Made by a program: the position numbers and the translations under genes
DNA from: Oreohelix idahoensis
Lineage: Eukaryota > Mollusca > Gastropoda > Stylommatophora > Oreohelicidae
Length of the DNA stretch: 64,000 nt
Assembly (NCBI GenBank): GCA_024509875.1
Contig: JAMPIV010010569.1
Span: 62,001 to 126,000, forward strand
Direction: 5' to 3'
Notes under the pieces: model-generated
What the model saw: only the letters and a program-made list of their open reading frames with translations
Told to the model about the DNA's origin: nothing
The model's database searches: none
Shown: one piece after another, positions 54,353-64,000 of the stretch
How the letters are laid out: each line of letters begins with the position of its first letter
How positions within the stretch are numbered: position 1 is the stretch's first letter

Positions 54353-54989
54353 TTACATACCTAGGATGTATAGTAACACCAGACGGTGGAACAAGCAAAC
54401 ACATCAACAACTAAATGAATTAAAAGGCGAGAACAGTCTTTGCTAGTCTCAACAACATCTGGAAGTCCTCTCAGTACAACACAAACACCAAATTAAGATT
54501 AAATGAGAGCTGTGTACTTTCTGTGCTTCCTTATGGTGCGGAATGCTGGAGAGTAACAGAGAAGGAAATGTCAAAATTGTCCTCCTTCCACACAATCCGC
54601 CTAAGGAAAATTCTCAGAATCTTTTGGCCGAATACCATCACCAACCAAGAACTACTTACTCGGAGTAACCAAGAGGACATGCACACCATCATAGCTGGCA
54701 GATGCCGGAATTGGGCTGGCCATGTCCTCAGAAGAGACCCCGATGCCATCACAAGAAAAGCTATGCTATGGACTCCTGAAGGAAAGTGAAAGAGAGGCCG
54801 ACCAAAAACAACTTGGCAGAGGACTGTGGAGGCTGAGATGCACAGAATGAACCAGAGTTGGGGCACTGTACAAAGGATGACCCCCGACCAAACAAAGTGG
54901 AAGCAGTTTGTTGCTGCGCTACAAGACACCACCAGGCGTGATGGCAACTGACTGCTTTGACAGTCTGCGACTAAGGATCAAAGAAGAAG
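54353..54989 (+). mobile_element. LINE A 5'-truncated copy (637 bp)
   Basis: Carries the C-terminal 180 codons or so of LINE A: LRLNESCVLSVLPYGAECW, GHVLRRDPDAITRKA, with a stop at the RKR motif. It ends in GAAGAAG. The near-exact 11-bp duplication ATGGGACAGGT (54342-54352) and ATGGGTCAGGT (54990-55000) flanks it. Confidence 0.87.
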
Positions 54990-55000
54990 ATGGGTCAGGT

Positions 55001-55815
55001 AGTGAGTTGGTGACAGATGGAGAAACTGTTTTGGTTGACTTCTGTCTAGGTTGTGGACATGTGAATCTGGGTCAACTCATCATTTTTAAAAAAAATAGTT
55101 TAAAGGCACATTCCATTCACCTAGACACAAGGTCCATTGGTTATATTAGGCTGCATGTCTAAATATAAAAGACTTTGTGGTCTGGTGTATCTTTTTTTAG
55201 GGTCATCTCATATGTTAGTGCACATGTCAGGTGTCTGATTAGCATTCAAAAGTGTAGCGTGTTTATAAGGATGTTTGGCATGTTGTATACTCTGGACTGA
55301 AGGATGTTTGTGTGAACCCAGGGAAAACAATTGTGAACACAGTTAGATGATTGAGAGAGTACATGGATGTGAGGGGCAGTTTTATATTTTGCCCTCTTTC
55401 TGACATTCTGGAGACGTCTTTATGACAATTTATATCAAATATACTGACCTTGTGGCAATGGAATACTGATGCTGAATTTCAGAAACTGTCAATGAGCTTA
55501 ATATATAAAGCAGAAAGAACTGAAAGACATGTTCCTTATACATTTTACAAGCGTGCCAAACTCATCCTCACAACACCAGCTATTATTACATCATCTTGTA
55601 ATTTTCTGCTGTCAAAACAATAGAAAAAAAGAATTTGTAATGCCCAGGGTTGACCCGTGTGTTACCTGAACCCAAAAGCGGAAGCACATAATGGTCACAT
55701 TATGCATACTTTGACTTCAAAAAGCCAACACTGTTTGTTAGTTTTACTTTATTTCTCATACTGTGTCATGAATAAAGCTGGTCAATGCAAATAAACTGTG
55801 TAACTAGAATTTTCT
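55001..55815. other. stretch without a recognised feature
   Basis: AT-rich; no coding or repeat signal recognised. Confidence 0.4.
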
Positions 55816-55819
55816 TTTA

Positions 55820-56070
55820 AACCAGCTGACAGCATTACAAGAAAGTCCCTGTCCGTGAAACCCCATGGTCAGAGAAAAAAAGGGAAACCAAAGAAACACA
55901 TGGAGAAGAGAACTGTAGGAATAAAGAAGACATGAAAGGGATAAATTAAGACACGGAATGACCTTGCCTAGGATAGGAGGTCATGGGTTGTTTTTGTTGT
56001 GGACATGTGCTCCACAGGCAGCTGAAATGTACTGATGATGGTGATGATGATGATGGTGATGATGATGTAT
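55820..56070 (+). mobile_element. LINE B 3' end with (GAT)n-like tail
   Basis: PADSITRKSLSVKPHGQ-like remnant, CACATGGAGAAGAGAACTG, then ATGTGCTCCACAGGCAGCTG and a GATGATGGTGATGATGATG tail. Confidence 0.65.
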
Positions 56071-56192
56071 AGCAACAATCAAAAAAAAATAATGCACTAG
56101 TGCATCTTGAGGAGCTGACAATAGCCTTGTGGTTGGCATGTCAGTACTTTCTTCTCTGTCGTCCAGAAACTTCTCTATCATTATTTTCATTG

Positions 56193-56342
56193 TCCTCTTT
56201 GCTCCACATGGAGCATGGAGCCACCACTACAGCTTGCTCTCCTTGCTGGAAGCCTACATCAAACATTCACATGCTCTTACAGCGGTGGTTTCTGTAACAA
56301 TTAGTTTGACATGACAAGGCTGCCAGCCTAATATTAGTCTTG
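56193..56342 (-). repeat. dispersed repeat S2
   Basis: The complement contains TGTTACAGAAACCACCGCTG, TAAGAGCATGTGAATG, AGGCTTCCAGCAAGG and CTGTAGTGGTGGCTCCATGC. This copy best shows the ancestral form of the 25-bp minisatellite unit. Confidence 0.72.
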
Positions 56343-56797
56343 TCAGACATGCCTGAGAGAACAGTAGTCCTAATCTTTGTCTCATCAGAGAATCTCCGGG
56401 AACTACAGCGGAGAAATCGCTCTGTATATAGAGGAAACTCTTGATAAAACAGACTAATAATGTGTCGTTTACAGCCAGAACAAAGGAAAGTACACTTCGC
56501 ACACAAGAAACAAAATGCACTAAACCTTTCACACTACCAACTGACAACATTTGATATTTTCATAAATGTTAAACTTTAATGCAAACAATTTCAGTTTTCC
56601 TGACTCTCACAAATATCAGACACAGTTTGTTTTCAGACACATTTGTTTCTTCACATCTTATTCCCCACAAACTTCTGGCACTTAAACATCAGACACTAGC
56701 TTCTTTATAAATTCAAATGTCAGAGTAATAGTCAAATAAACTTATTTCATTCATTTCATAGCATCACTTTCTCTAGAGGTCACAGTTAATCATTTGC

Positions 56798-57062
56798 ATT
56801 CACTTCATGTGGGTAGTGCATTGGCTTCCTAGCTCGGTGGCCCATGGTTCGATCCCCAGTTGAGGTGGGATTTTTTAGACCGCATACGGTCGACCCAGCC
56901 TCATGAATTGGGTACCAGAGCAACTCTGGGAAGGTTAAGGTGGCCGGCGTGATGCTGACCACATCACCCCTAGTGTGCCAATGGTCAAGAAAATATTGGC
57001 CTAACACCATATTCCCAATATGCCACTATGGGCGTGTAACGGGATCGTTTACATTTTTTTTT
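56798..57062 (+). repeat. tRNA-like SINE, family S4
   Basis: A-box-like GTGGGTAGTGCATTGG and B-box GGTTCGATCCCC, followed by a body with GGGTACCAGAGCAACTCTGG, GGTGGCCGGCGTGATGCTG and TGGGCGTGTAACGGGATCG. Single copy in the window. Confidence 0.6.
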
Positions 57063-57119
57063 CCATGTAATGAGAATTACACAAATATATAACAACATCA
57101 AGTAACCTGTGAAAATGTG

Positions 57120-57298
57120 ATCAATCAATTTAGCTCAACAAGGAGCACTGGCCTTCAACAAGCACACGCCAAGTTCCTGTCACGTGACATCTTTCCATAT
57201 CTTGTTCATCATTTAGATTTTTGTCTCCAGTTCTCTTCTCCGTGTCTTTTTTTGGTTTATCTCTGCCTTTCTTACTCTAGGGATTCCCAAGTGACCCA
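57120..57298 (-). mobile_element. LINE B 3' fragment
   Basis: The plus strand reads AGGAGCACTGGCCTTCAAC, ACACGCCAAGTTCCTGTCACG and CAGTTCTCTTCTCCGTG, the complement of the LINE B end. Confidence 0.68.
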
Positions 57299-57418
57299 CC
57301 AAAATATAACGGGAATGTATTATGCTGTGCTCTTTCTGCTCCATGTCCTGGGGACAGCATTATGTCTTCTGTGGTTATTTCATTGCTTTCCTTTACATTT
57401 CAGCTTGACTGGATCTTA

Positions 57419-57599
57419 GTGGTCAAACTTTTCATGACATGATCAATTGGTCAAACTTTTCATGACTTATGATCAATTGGTCAAACTTTTCATGACTTAT
57501 GATCAATTGGTCAAACTTTTCATGACTTATGATCAATTAGTCAAACTTTTCATGACTTATGATCAATTGGTCAAACTTTTCATGACTTTTGATCAATGT
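57419..57599. repeat. 30-bp minisatellite (about 6 copies)
   Basis: Unit GGTCAAACTTTTCATGACTT plus ATGATCAATT. The first copy lacks 3 bp. As 30 is a multiple of three, one frame stays open (LVKLFMTYDQ repeated) but has no start context or downstream gene. Confidence 0.95.
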
Positions 57600-57904
57600 A
57601 CCATAAACAAATTGAAAGGCAAGAGTGTTCTTTTAATGGGTGATCGGTTTAGTTTTCACATTGCAATGTGTGCCCTTTCTGTATTTTCTCAAAAAGCTGA
57701 TGGGTTGTTTCATTGTTGGTTACAAATGTTTCATTAAGACAGTAATATGGAGATGCCTGGTGAAACAATCTGACTGACAGACAAACAGGCAGGCACATAC
57801 GCATGCATACACACACACACAGATTGCCCAACACCACACAGATACTGAACACTGAATTACTGTAAATAAGCACATGACATAAGGAGTATGTGCTATATGC
57901 TTTA

Positions 57905-58045
57905 TATTCTTCTTCTCTGATCCTTAGCCGCCGACTGTCAATGCAGTCAGTGGCCATAACGCCCAGTGGCGTCTTGTAGGAAAGCAACAAACTGTTTCCA
58001 CTTTGTTCGGTCGGCGACCATCCTTCATACAGTGCCCCACTTTTT
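57905..58045 (-). mobile_element. LINE A 3' fragment
   Basis: The complement of the LINE A end: TTCTTCTTCTCTGATCCTTA, GGCGTCTTGTAGG and CAGTGCCCCAC. Poly-T follows. Confidence 0.82.
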
Positions 58046-58774
58046 TGGTTTTTTTTTAATAGTTATGAGCACAAAATTTGAATAGTAAACTCATCATGAT
58101 ATTTTAAAAACGGTTTTTTTCCAGATCAGCATTGTGATAACTTTTGTAGATCCAGAGTTATAAGGCTTTGAAATTGGTGTATAAAATAGCAACATATTTT
58201 GCCAAATTTTACATTATTTGCAACAAAAAAATCAAAATTTTAACAAAATTATCAGGAATCTGATCTGAAAAAAAAAAGTTCATAATCTAATTATAAAGTT
58301 CACAGATTGACGAATTAAAATAAAAAAGCAAGCCATCAGAAAATTAGTAGTACAAAACAAGATTATGAGAAATTAAATGTTTTTTGTAATAAGAGCGCAG
58401 TTTCAAAAAGAAATACAATGTTCTAAGTTAAAATACACATGCTCAGAGCATATTCTGAAAAAGGATTTTGATATATTTTTAGACTCGAGAGTACCTAATT
58501 TATCCGAAAATGGCTAATCCCAGCTTTGATAATTAAAAAAAAAATTCTGAGCTCCATCTCCTGTAACAGACTAATTACATGCCGCTCATTGCATTTAATG
58601 ACCCAGCTTTCTTTAACACGGCTATGATTATGGACTTAGCAGATCATCATGCATATCTGATAACATCAGAAGGTGTGTCCACAGAACAAAACAATATGTC
58701 ATTACGGAGAACTTAGGTGCAGAAAAGAAATTGAAATCAGCATAGGTTTACTTTACTTATGCCACTTTTTTTAT
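58046..58774. other. AT-rich stretch
   Basis: No recognised gene or repeat. Confidence 0.4.
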
Positions 58775-59012
58775 CGTAAAGAGTAGGCCATATGGCCTTT
58801 GCCCTGGCAAAAGTTACAAAATTAGGAGACCTATCCACCACAAAAATATTTAGAGAATGTGTGATTCCTGTATACACACATTGACGATCCTCACAGGGTT
58901 AGCGCACTTTGCTGAGATCCTCCTTGTGTGATCTAAGGGAGGAGAGCGGAGCACTGATGGAGTTTTCCGTGTGCAATGAAGATGGTCCTTATCACCAAAA
59001 CTAATCAAACTT
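58775..59012 (+). repeat. SINE S1, 3' part
   Basis: AATGTGTGATTCCTGTATAC, GCTGAGATCCTCCTTGTGTG and GTGTGCAATGAAGATGGTCC match the complements of 2738-2900 and 13615-13790. The tRNA head is missing. Confidence 0.72.
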
Positions 59013-59129
59013 GAATTCTGCCACTGGAGTTAATTTTTGTAGTGATTTTTTTCTATGAAATAAAACTCTGTTTTTCTTTCTTAGCACTTGATTTCATATT
59101 CTTAGGGCGGAGGGGTAGGAAATGGAGAC

Positions 59130-59700
59130 TAAAAATAACGCTGTCAAGCTGATCAGCAGAAATGTGGCTTCCTGGAGGTTTTCAAAAACTTATCACCAGC
59201 AGGTCTTGACATATGGATGTGTCATGGGCAATGACTACAACCCACAAAAGCCAGCTCCAAACCTCAGAAATGAGGTACCTAAAGAAAGTGGTTGAAGTAA
59301 CAAGAAGAGACATGGTCTGCAACCAGATGATATGTCATGACCTCAAAACCTAGCCCCTACAGACCCAAGATGAACAGTCCCAATTACCATGGTTTGGTCA
59401 AGTCTGCAGAATGGGAGAAGATCGACTACCATGACAAATATGGGAAACCAAGAGCCAGGGATCCAGACCTCAATAATGACCCAGAGTCCGCTGGAAGGAC
59501 AACATTAGATAATCTCTGAAGGATCGAGAACTAGATTGGAACCAGACCAGGAGGAAGACAGTCGACAGGATAGTATGGCACTCTCTCTGGCTGATGTAGT
59601 TGTCCATGTGCAATGAAGACAGTCGTTAAAACCAAACCAAACTCTCTCTGGCAAACATCTACACCCCAGGGTAGAAGAGGAACGACTAAGTCAGTAAGTA
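59130..59700 (+). mobile_element. LINE C 3' end
   Basis: The longest LINE C copy. Coding remnant: LLSYG-like start, SKLQTSEMRYLKKVVEVTRR, QPWFGQVCRMGEDR-like and the end GRRGTTK. It is interrupted by a 49-bp SINE S1 tail insertion at 59592-59640. Confidence 0.65.
59592..59640 (+). repeat. 49-bp truncated SINE S1 insertion with target-site duplication
   Basis: TGATGTAGTTGTCCATGTGC to AAAACCAAACCAA equals the 3' tip of S1. It is flanked by the exact 12-bp duplication ACTCTCTCTGGC (59580-59591 and 59641-59652). Confidence 0.85.
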
Positions 59701-59924
59701 ATCACCAGTAGGTCACGACAGCTTTCCAAAAAGCTCACTGATAACATTTAAAGATGCATAATCCAACAAACACTATTCCTGTTATGTCTCATGGTCAAAG
59801 TGTTCTAAAGTAGAGCAAAGATACTCAGATGCATAATGCAGCCCCTAGCAACCTTGACATGATATTCAAGTTATGACATTCTTGTTTTGTAAAGATTAAA
59901 ATTCCACTCTAAGTAAAGGACATG

Positions 59925-60057
59925 TTATTTTAGTACACTGCCATCTCCTTCATTCTTTTTGTCATCTTTATCATCCTCGTCATCTTGCTCACTGCTCTGA
60001 TCAACGGGGACCACAGAGTTATAATGTTCTCCCAGTCGATAAACATGGCGGTGGTAC
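59925..60057 (-). CDS. OTUD6B: OTUD6-like deubiquitinase, last exon
   Basis: Minus-strand exon after a TATTATACAG acceptor (complement at 60058-60067). With one base it completes the Tyr codon of LTVVY, then reads HRHVYRLGEHYNSV, the C-terminal OTU motif; its His (GEHYNSV) is the catalytic histidine of the Cys/His/Asp protease. The tail is acidic and Lys-rich (SSEQDDEDDKDDKKNEGD) and ends SVLK-TAA at 59925-59927. This tail is longer and more acidic than in mammalian OTUD6B. OTUD6 proteins remove ubiquitin and act in translation control. The catalytic Cys exon lies beyond the window. OTUD6A/B cannot be told apart here; OTUD6B is the ancestral form. Confidence 0.85.
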
Positions 60058-60199
60058 CTGTATAATAGAGAAAAACAAAGAAATTGCACCATTATGCAGC
60101 TCTGTGGTAACTGACAAGTTGCCTTCTGCAACCAGACTACATGGTTAGTAAACTACAAGCAATTTTGTCTAGTCCATATCTAAATAAACAAAATGTCCG

Positions 60200-60775
60200 C
60201 TAGAACTTCTGCAATAAACTTCTAGTTCTAGCTTTCTTATTTGGTCATGTTTGTAACAAATCTGAGAATTCATATTATATGTTCTAATGAATATTTAAAA
60301 CAAGAACGAGAAATCTTAATTCTGTATTCTCCATAACTCTAGTAATAAACATAGCAGTTCTAGTTTTGTTTTCTCCAGATCTTTTGTAATAAACCTGATA
60401 GTTCTATGTTCTCTAGAACATTTGAAATAAAGTAGAAAAATCTGATTATGTGTTATCCAGAACCTGTTTAATAAATCTGACAGTTTTGCGTCTCCAGAAC
60501 TTTTGTAATAAATCCAATAGTTATGTGTTCTCTAGAACTTTTGTAATCATTCTATGTTCTCTAGAACTTTTTTACCAGATCTGATAGTTCTGTGTTCTCT
60601 AGAACTTTTGTAACAGATCTGATAGTTACATGTTCTCTATATGTTTTGGTAACAAATCTGATAGTTCTATGTTCTCTAGAATTATTGTAACAAAGTAGAT
60701 ACAATTTATTCCATCTTCTCTAGAAGTTTTGTAACAAAGTAGAGAAATCTGTGTGTTCTTCAAAACTTAGTTAAA
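60200..60775. repeat. degenerate tandem repeat in the OTUD6-like intron
   Basis: About ten diverged copies of a roughly 45-60-bp unit around TGTTCTCTAGAACTTTTGTAA and CAAATCTGATAGTTCT. Copies vary in length; the array is old compared with the 56-bp array. It lies in the last intron of the OTUD6-like gene. Confidence 0.75.
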
Positions 60776-61231
60776 TAAATTTACAAGTTTAATGTGATAC
60801 TGTTATAGTTTACACAAAATGGCTGATGCTCGAGCACCATTAAAAAGGATTAAAATAGCCTACCTTTTTAAATAGATTTCTTCTCTCTGTCTCTCTCATA
60901 CACAGACACACACATAAATAAAGAGAGACTGGGAAAAGAAATGAGAGAAATAAAACACATACCTTTGTGCCATATAGCTGACACAGAGTTCCGAAAGGAG
61001 ATATATGTATACAGAAACCTAAATTTGACTACATTTATGTAAATAGTTTTTAGTCTAAACTTTTACACCCCATCAAATTATCGGTCTTTCAAATGCAGGG
61101 GAATCAATTATTTAATCTGAACAGAGGGTTTTCTTCCTTCCCTGACCTAAGCGACTCCCAAAATCGACGCCTATACAAATAAATTATATTTATTCAGAAT
61201 AACGTAAAACTTTTCTGGCAATAAAACTTAC

Positions 61232-61338
61232 ACAACAGTCAAGGGTTTTTCTTCCATATTCTCTCCAATAACCTGAGGAATAGTGTCTGCTTGTAAAACC
61301 TCTATTGGCACCTGTAGGACTTCAGACATGGCCCGTAA
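61232..61338 (-). CDS. OTUD6B: OTUD6-like deubiquitinase, penultimate exon
   Basis: Minus-strand exon of 107 nt: acceptor AAATTTCAG, donor GTAAGT, phase 0 to phase 2, matching the last exon. It encodes LRAMSEVLQVPIEVLQADTI, PQVIGEN and EKPLTVV, the segment of the OTU fold just before the catalytic His motif. Similar words in OTUD6B (ELRA, PIE.IQAD, KPL..VY) make the assignment firm. The intron upstream (from 61339) extends to the window end and contains the 56-bp minisatellite. Confidence 0.87.
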
Positions 61339-61394
61339 CTGAAATTTACAAACCAAAAGAAGTTACTTTTTATTAATTTTCCTTTACATTCCTT

Positions 61395-61502
61395 AACAGA
61401 GTAGCAAGCCACCACCACCACCACAGGAAGCCTGCATCACATACTTTATACGAGTATATACTGCACTTTGTTTATATATTTTATATGTCATATAAGAAAG
61501 AC
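61395..61502 (-). repeat. dispersed repeat S2 fragment beside the minisatellite
   Basis: The complement of 61400-61442 reads GTATGTGATGCAGGCTTCC and GTGGTGG...GGCTTGCT, the S2 middle, in opposite orientation to the array unit. Confidence 0.5.
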
Positions 61503-63235
61503 TGCTGCTTCCTCAGGTATGTTGTGAGAAGCAACTAATAAGATGGTGGGAATGGTGCTGCTGCTTCCTCAGGTTTGTTGTGAGAAGCAACTAATAAGAT
61601 GGTGTGAATGGTGCTGCTGCTTCCTCAGGTTTGTTGTGAGAAGCAACTAATAAGATGTTGTGAGTGGTGCTGCTGCTTCCTCAGGTTTGTTGTGAGAAGC
61701 CACTAATAAGACGTTGTGAATGGTGCTGCTGCTTCCTCAGGTTTGTTGTGAGAAGCAACTAATAAGATGGTGTGAATGATGCTGCTGCTTCCTCAGGTTT
61801 GTTGTGAGAAGCAACTAATAAGATGTTGTGAATGGTGCTGCTGCTTCCTCAGGTTTGTTGTGAGAAGCAACTAATAAGATGGTGTGAATGGTGCTGCTGC
61901 TTCCTCAGGTTTGTTGTGAGAAGCAACTAATAAGATGTTGTGAATGGTGCTGCTGCTTCCTCAGGTTTGTTGTGAGAAGCAACTAAGACATTGTGAATGG
62001 TGCTGCTGCTTTCTCAGGTTTGTTGTGAGAAGCAACTAATAAGATGTTTTGAATGGTGCTGCTGCTTCCTCAGGTTTGTTGTGAGAAGCAACTAATAAGA
62101 TGTTGTGAATGGTGCTGCTGCTTCCTCAGGTTTGTTGTGAGAAGCAACTAATAAGATGGTGTGAATGGTGCTGCTGCTTCCTCAGGTTTGTTGTGAGAAG
62201 CAACTAATAAGATGTTGTGAGTGGTGCTGCTGCTTCCTCAGGTTTGTTGTGAGAAGCAACTAATAAGACGTTGTGAATGGTGCTGCTGCTTCCTCAGGTT
62301 TGTTGTGAGAAGCAACTAATAAGATGGTGTGAATGATGCTGCTGCTTCCTCGGGTTTGTTGTGAGAAGCAACTAATAAGATGTTGTGAATGGTGCTGCTG
62401 CTTCCTCAGGTTTGTTGTGAGAAGCAACTAATAAGATGGTGTGAATGGTGCTGCTGCTTCCTCAGGTTTGTTGTGAGAAGCAACTAAGACATTGTGAATG
62501 GTGCTGCTGCTTTCTCAGGTTTGTTGTGAGAAGCAACTAATAAGATGTTGTAAATGGTGCTGCTGCTTCCTCAGGTTTGTTGTGAGAAGCAACTAATAAG
62601 ATGTTGTGAATGGTGCTGCTGCTTCCTCAGGTTTGTTGTGAGAAGCAACTAATAAGACATTGTGAATGGTGCTGCTGCTTCCTCAGGTTTGTTGTGAGAA
62701 GCAACTAATAAGATGTTGTGAATGGTGCTGCTGCTTCCTCAGGTTTGTTGTGAGAAGCAACTAAGACATTGTGAATGGTGCTGCTGCTTTCTCAGGTTTG
62801 TTGTGAGAAGCAACTAATAAGATGTTTTGAATGGTGCTGCTGCTTCCTCAGGTTTGTTGTGAGAAGCAACTAATAAGATGTTGTGAATGGTGCTGCTGCT
62901 TCCTCAGGTTTGTTGTGAGAAGCAACTAATAAGACATTGTGAATGGTGCTGCTGCTTCCTCAGGTTTGTTGTGAGAAGCAACTAATAAGATGTTGTGAAT
63001 GGTGCTGCTGCTTCCTCAGGTTTGTTGTGAGAAGCAACTAATAAGACGTTGTGAATGGTGCTGCTGCTTCCTCAGGTTTGTTGTGAGAAGCAACTAATAA
63101 GATGTTGTAAATGGTGCTGCTGCTTCCTCAGGTTTGTTGTGAGAAGCAACTAATAAGACGTTGTGAATGGTGCTGCTGCTTCCTCAGGTTTCTTGTGAGA
63201 AGCAACTAATAAGACGTTGTGCATAGTGCTGTAGT
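61503..63235. repeat. 56-bp minisatellite (about 31 copies) with higher-order pattern
   Basis: Unit GCTGCTGCTTCCTCAGGTT, TGTTGTGAGAAGCAACTAA, TAAGATGTTGTGAATGGT. Short variants (CAACTAAGACATTGTG with CTTTCTCAGG) recur at about 61980, 62485 and 62761. The unit resembles the S2 segment at 30125-30180, and the array's right flank (GTGCTGTAGTGGTGACTC, TGCTCCTTAAGGAGTGAAAA) is S2 3' sequence. It lies in the OTUD6-like intron. Confidence 0.95.
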
Positions 63236-63322
63236 GGTGACTCTATGCTCCTTAAGGAGTGAAAAAGCAAATAAATGAGAAGGGAAATGACATAATAACC
63301 TGACAAAAAACAGTATAAACTA

Positions 63323-63486
63323 CAGGGTGGTCCAAAACATGTAGAGCATGTTTTGTGAATAAAGTGAAAGTTTGTGAAAGAAGTGATCATTTTTCCCATG
63401 TATGGAGACTTTTGGACCACCTAAAGTGACAGTTTGTGAAAGAAGCGATCATTTTCCTTATGTATTGACACTTTTGGACCATCCTG
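63323..63486. mobile_element. mariner-like MITE, 164 bp
   Basis: Ends CAGGGTGGTCCAAAA and TTTTGGACCATCCTG form a 15-bp inverted repeat with one mismatch. TA flanks both ends (63321-63322 and 63487-63488). The body holds a tandem doublet of about 72 bp (GTTTGTGAAAGAAGTGATCA and GTTTGTGAAAGAAGCGATCA), each unit ending in a copy of the terminal GGACCA motif. Confidence 0.85.
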
Positions 63487-63611
63487 TAGAAGTATGAAGA
63501 ATTATTTCAATAGTTTTTGAAATAGGATACCTGATTTGAAACACCACTTAAACACTATGCTTTCATCCTTATTTTATTTTGGCCTTGCTACTCCATAAAT
63601 GAGCATCTGAT

Positions 63612-63858
63612 TGACAAAGTGGTTTGAGTGCTGGTTTCTCGCGGCAAAGGTGCCAGGTTCAATACATGGTACCAACGTGCTTGAGTTTACCCAGCTGTAA
63701 GTGGGTACCTGACTCTGCTCTTTAAGTTACAATAGGAAAAGGTAGCGAGGAAGGGAACTGATCACCCCGCTCCTCTTGATGCTGGACCTAGTATGGTGAA
63801 GTCTCTAACACTTCGCTCCCTTATGGCAGTATTTGCTATTGGACTACCTTTTTTTTTT
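63612..63858 (+). repeat. tRNA-like SINE, family S3
   Basis: A-box-like AGTGGTTTGAGTGCTGG and B-box-like GGTTCAATACA form a degenerate tRNA head. The body includes CCCAGCTGTAAGTGGGTACC and ACTGATCACCCCGCTCC. The 3' end GGACTACCTTTTTTTTT is a possible polymerase III stop. The 3' part occurs inverted at 40197-40280. Confidence 0.68.
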
Positions 63859-64000
63859 ACTCCATACATATTCGTTCAAATATAAACAAATTACAAAGCA
63901 CGGGGAATTTCTATAAGTTTCTAAAGAGTTAGCTCTTAAAGGGTAAGAGGCCAGTATTTAGGGCCAGTATAGCTGGGAGAACAGGTCCTGGAGCAGGTCG
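63859..64000. other. window end, nothing recognised
   Basis: Part of the OTUD6-like upstream intron if the gene continues beyond the window. Confidence 0.4.

Noticed and set aside
57447..57737. Open frame through the 30-bp minisatellite
   Set aside because: The repeat length is divisible by three, so the frame stays open by chance; the sequence has no known motif.
61503..63235. Regular 56-bp array that could look like a CRISPR
   Set aside because: The repeats adjoin each other directly and differ only by substitutions and small deletions.
63612..63690. Functional tRNA gene
   Set aside because: The head is degenerate (B-box GGTTCAATACA) and belongs to SINE S3.

Overview
The window is animal nuclear DNA. 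It has spliced genes with GT/AG introns, non-LTR retrotransposons, tRNA-derived SINEs, Tc1/mariner, hAT and pogo-type DNA transposons, an LTR retrotransposon and large minisatellites, and no bacterial operon structure. The species cannot be fixed from the sequence. The mix fits an invertebrate with a repeat-rich, AT-rich genome, such as a lophotrochozoan or an invertebrate deuterostome.

Two host genes are recognisable. The first, on the plus strand, is an ATMIN/ASCIZ-like zinc-finger regulator. Its coding exons lie at 22201-22386, 30630-30743, 36081-36286 and 38539-40053. The first three exons and the start of the fourth fit together by splice sites and phase. They encode C2H2 zinc fingers followed by a long acidic tail with nine TQT motifs, the recognition core for dynein light chain LC8. 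A CpG-dense block ending in a GTAAGT donor at 4560/4561 is a candidate promoter and untranslated first exon. The second gene, on the minus strand, is an OTUD6-like OTU deubiquitinase. Only its last two exons are in the window (61232-61338, 59925-60057). The two genes are tail to tail across about 20 kb of transposons.

Layout: 0-1.4 kb, a dead hAT transposase. 2.5-3.6 kb, LINE and SINE fragments. 3.8-4.6 kb, CpG-dense block. 5.2-8.6 kb, a near full-length RTE-like LINE ('LINE A') with target-site duplications. 9.6-10.1 kb, a pipsqueak-HTH transposase remnant. 10.6-11.5 kb, a three-copy tandem repeat. 13-16 kb, retroposon and pogo remnants. 16.0-17.7 kb, a tandem duplication with a fold-back Tc1 element in one copy. 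18-19.6 kb, an old DDE-like gene remnant. 20-22 kb, a duplicated segment with a dated SINE. 22-40 kb, the ATMIN-like gene, whose introns hold an I-type LINE inside a 53-bp minisatellite, a 25-bp minisatellite grown inside a dispersed repeat, and a rearranged LINE B. 40.8-42.1 kb, a mariner. 42.5-52.1 kb, a Tc1 element split by a young GMR1-type LTR retrotransposon that itself carries a small LINE-derived insertion. 52-59.7 kb, fragments. 59.9-61.3 kb, OTUD6-like exons. 61.5-63.2 kb, a 56-bp minisatellite in that gene's intron. 63.3-63.9 kb, a MITE and a SINE.

The strongest points are: (1) the GMR1-type element, a Ty3-like retrotransposon with integrase ahead of reverse transcriptase, with an intact 1555-codon frame and nearly identical LTRs; (2) the three-level nest it sits in; (3) two minisatellites whose units match segments of one dispersed repeat family; (4) the regularly spaced TQT array in the ATMIN-like protein. 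Repeat family names (LINE A/B/C, S1-S4) are local labels used only here.
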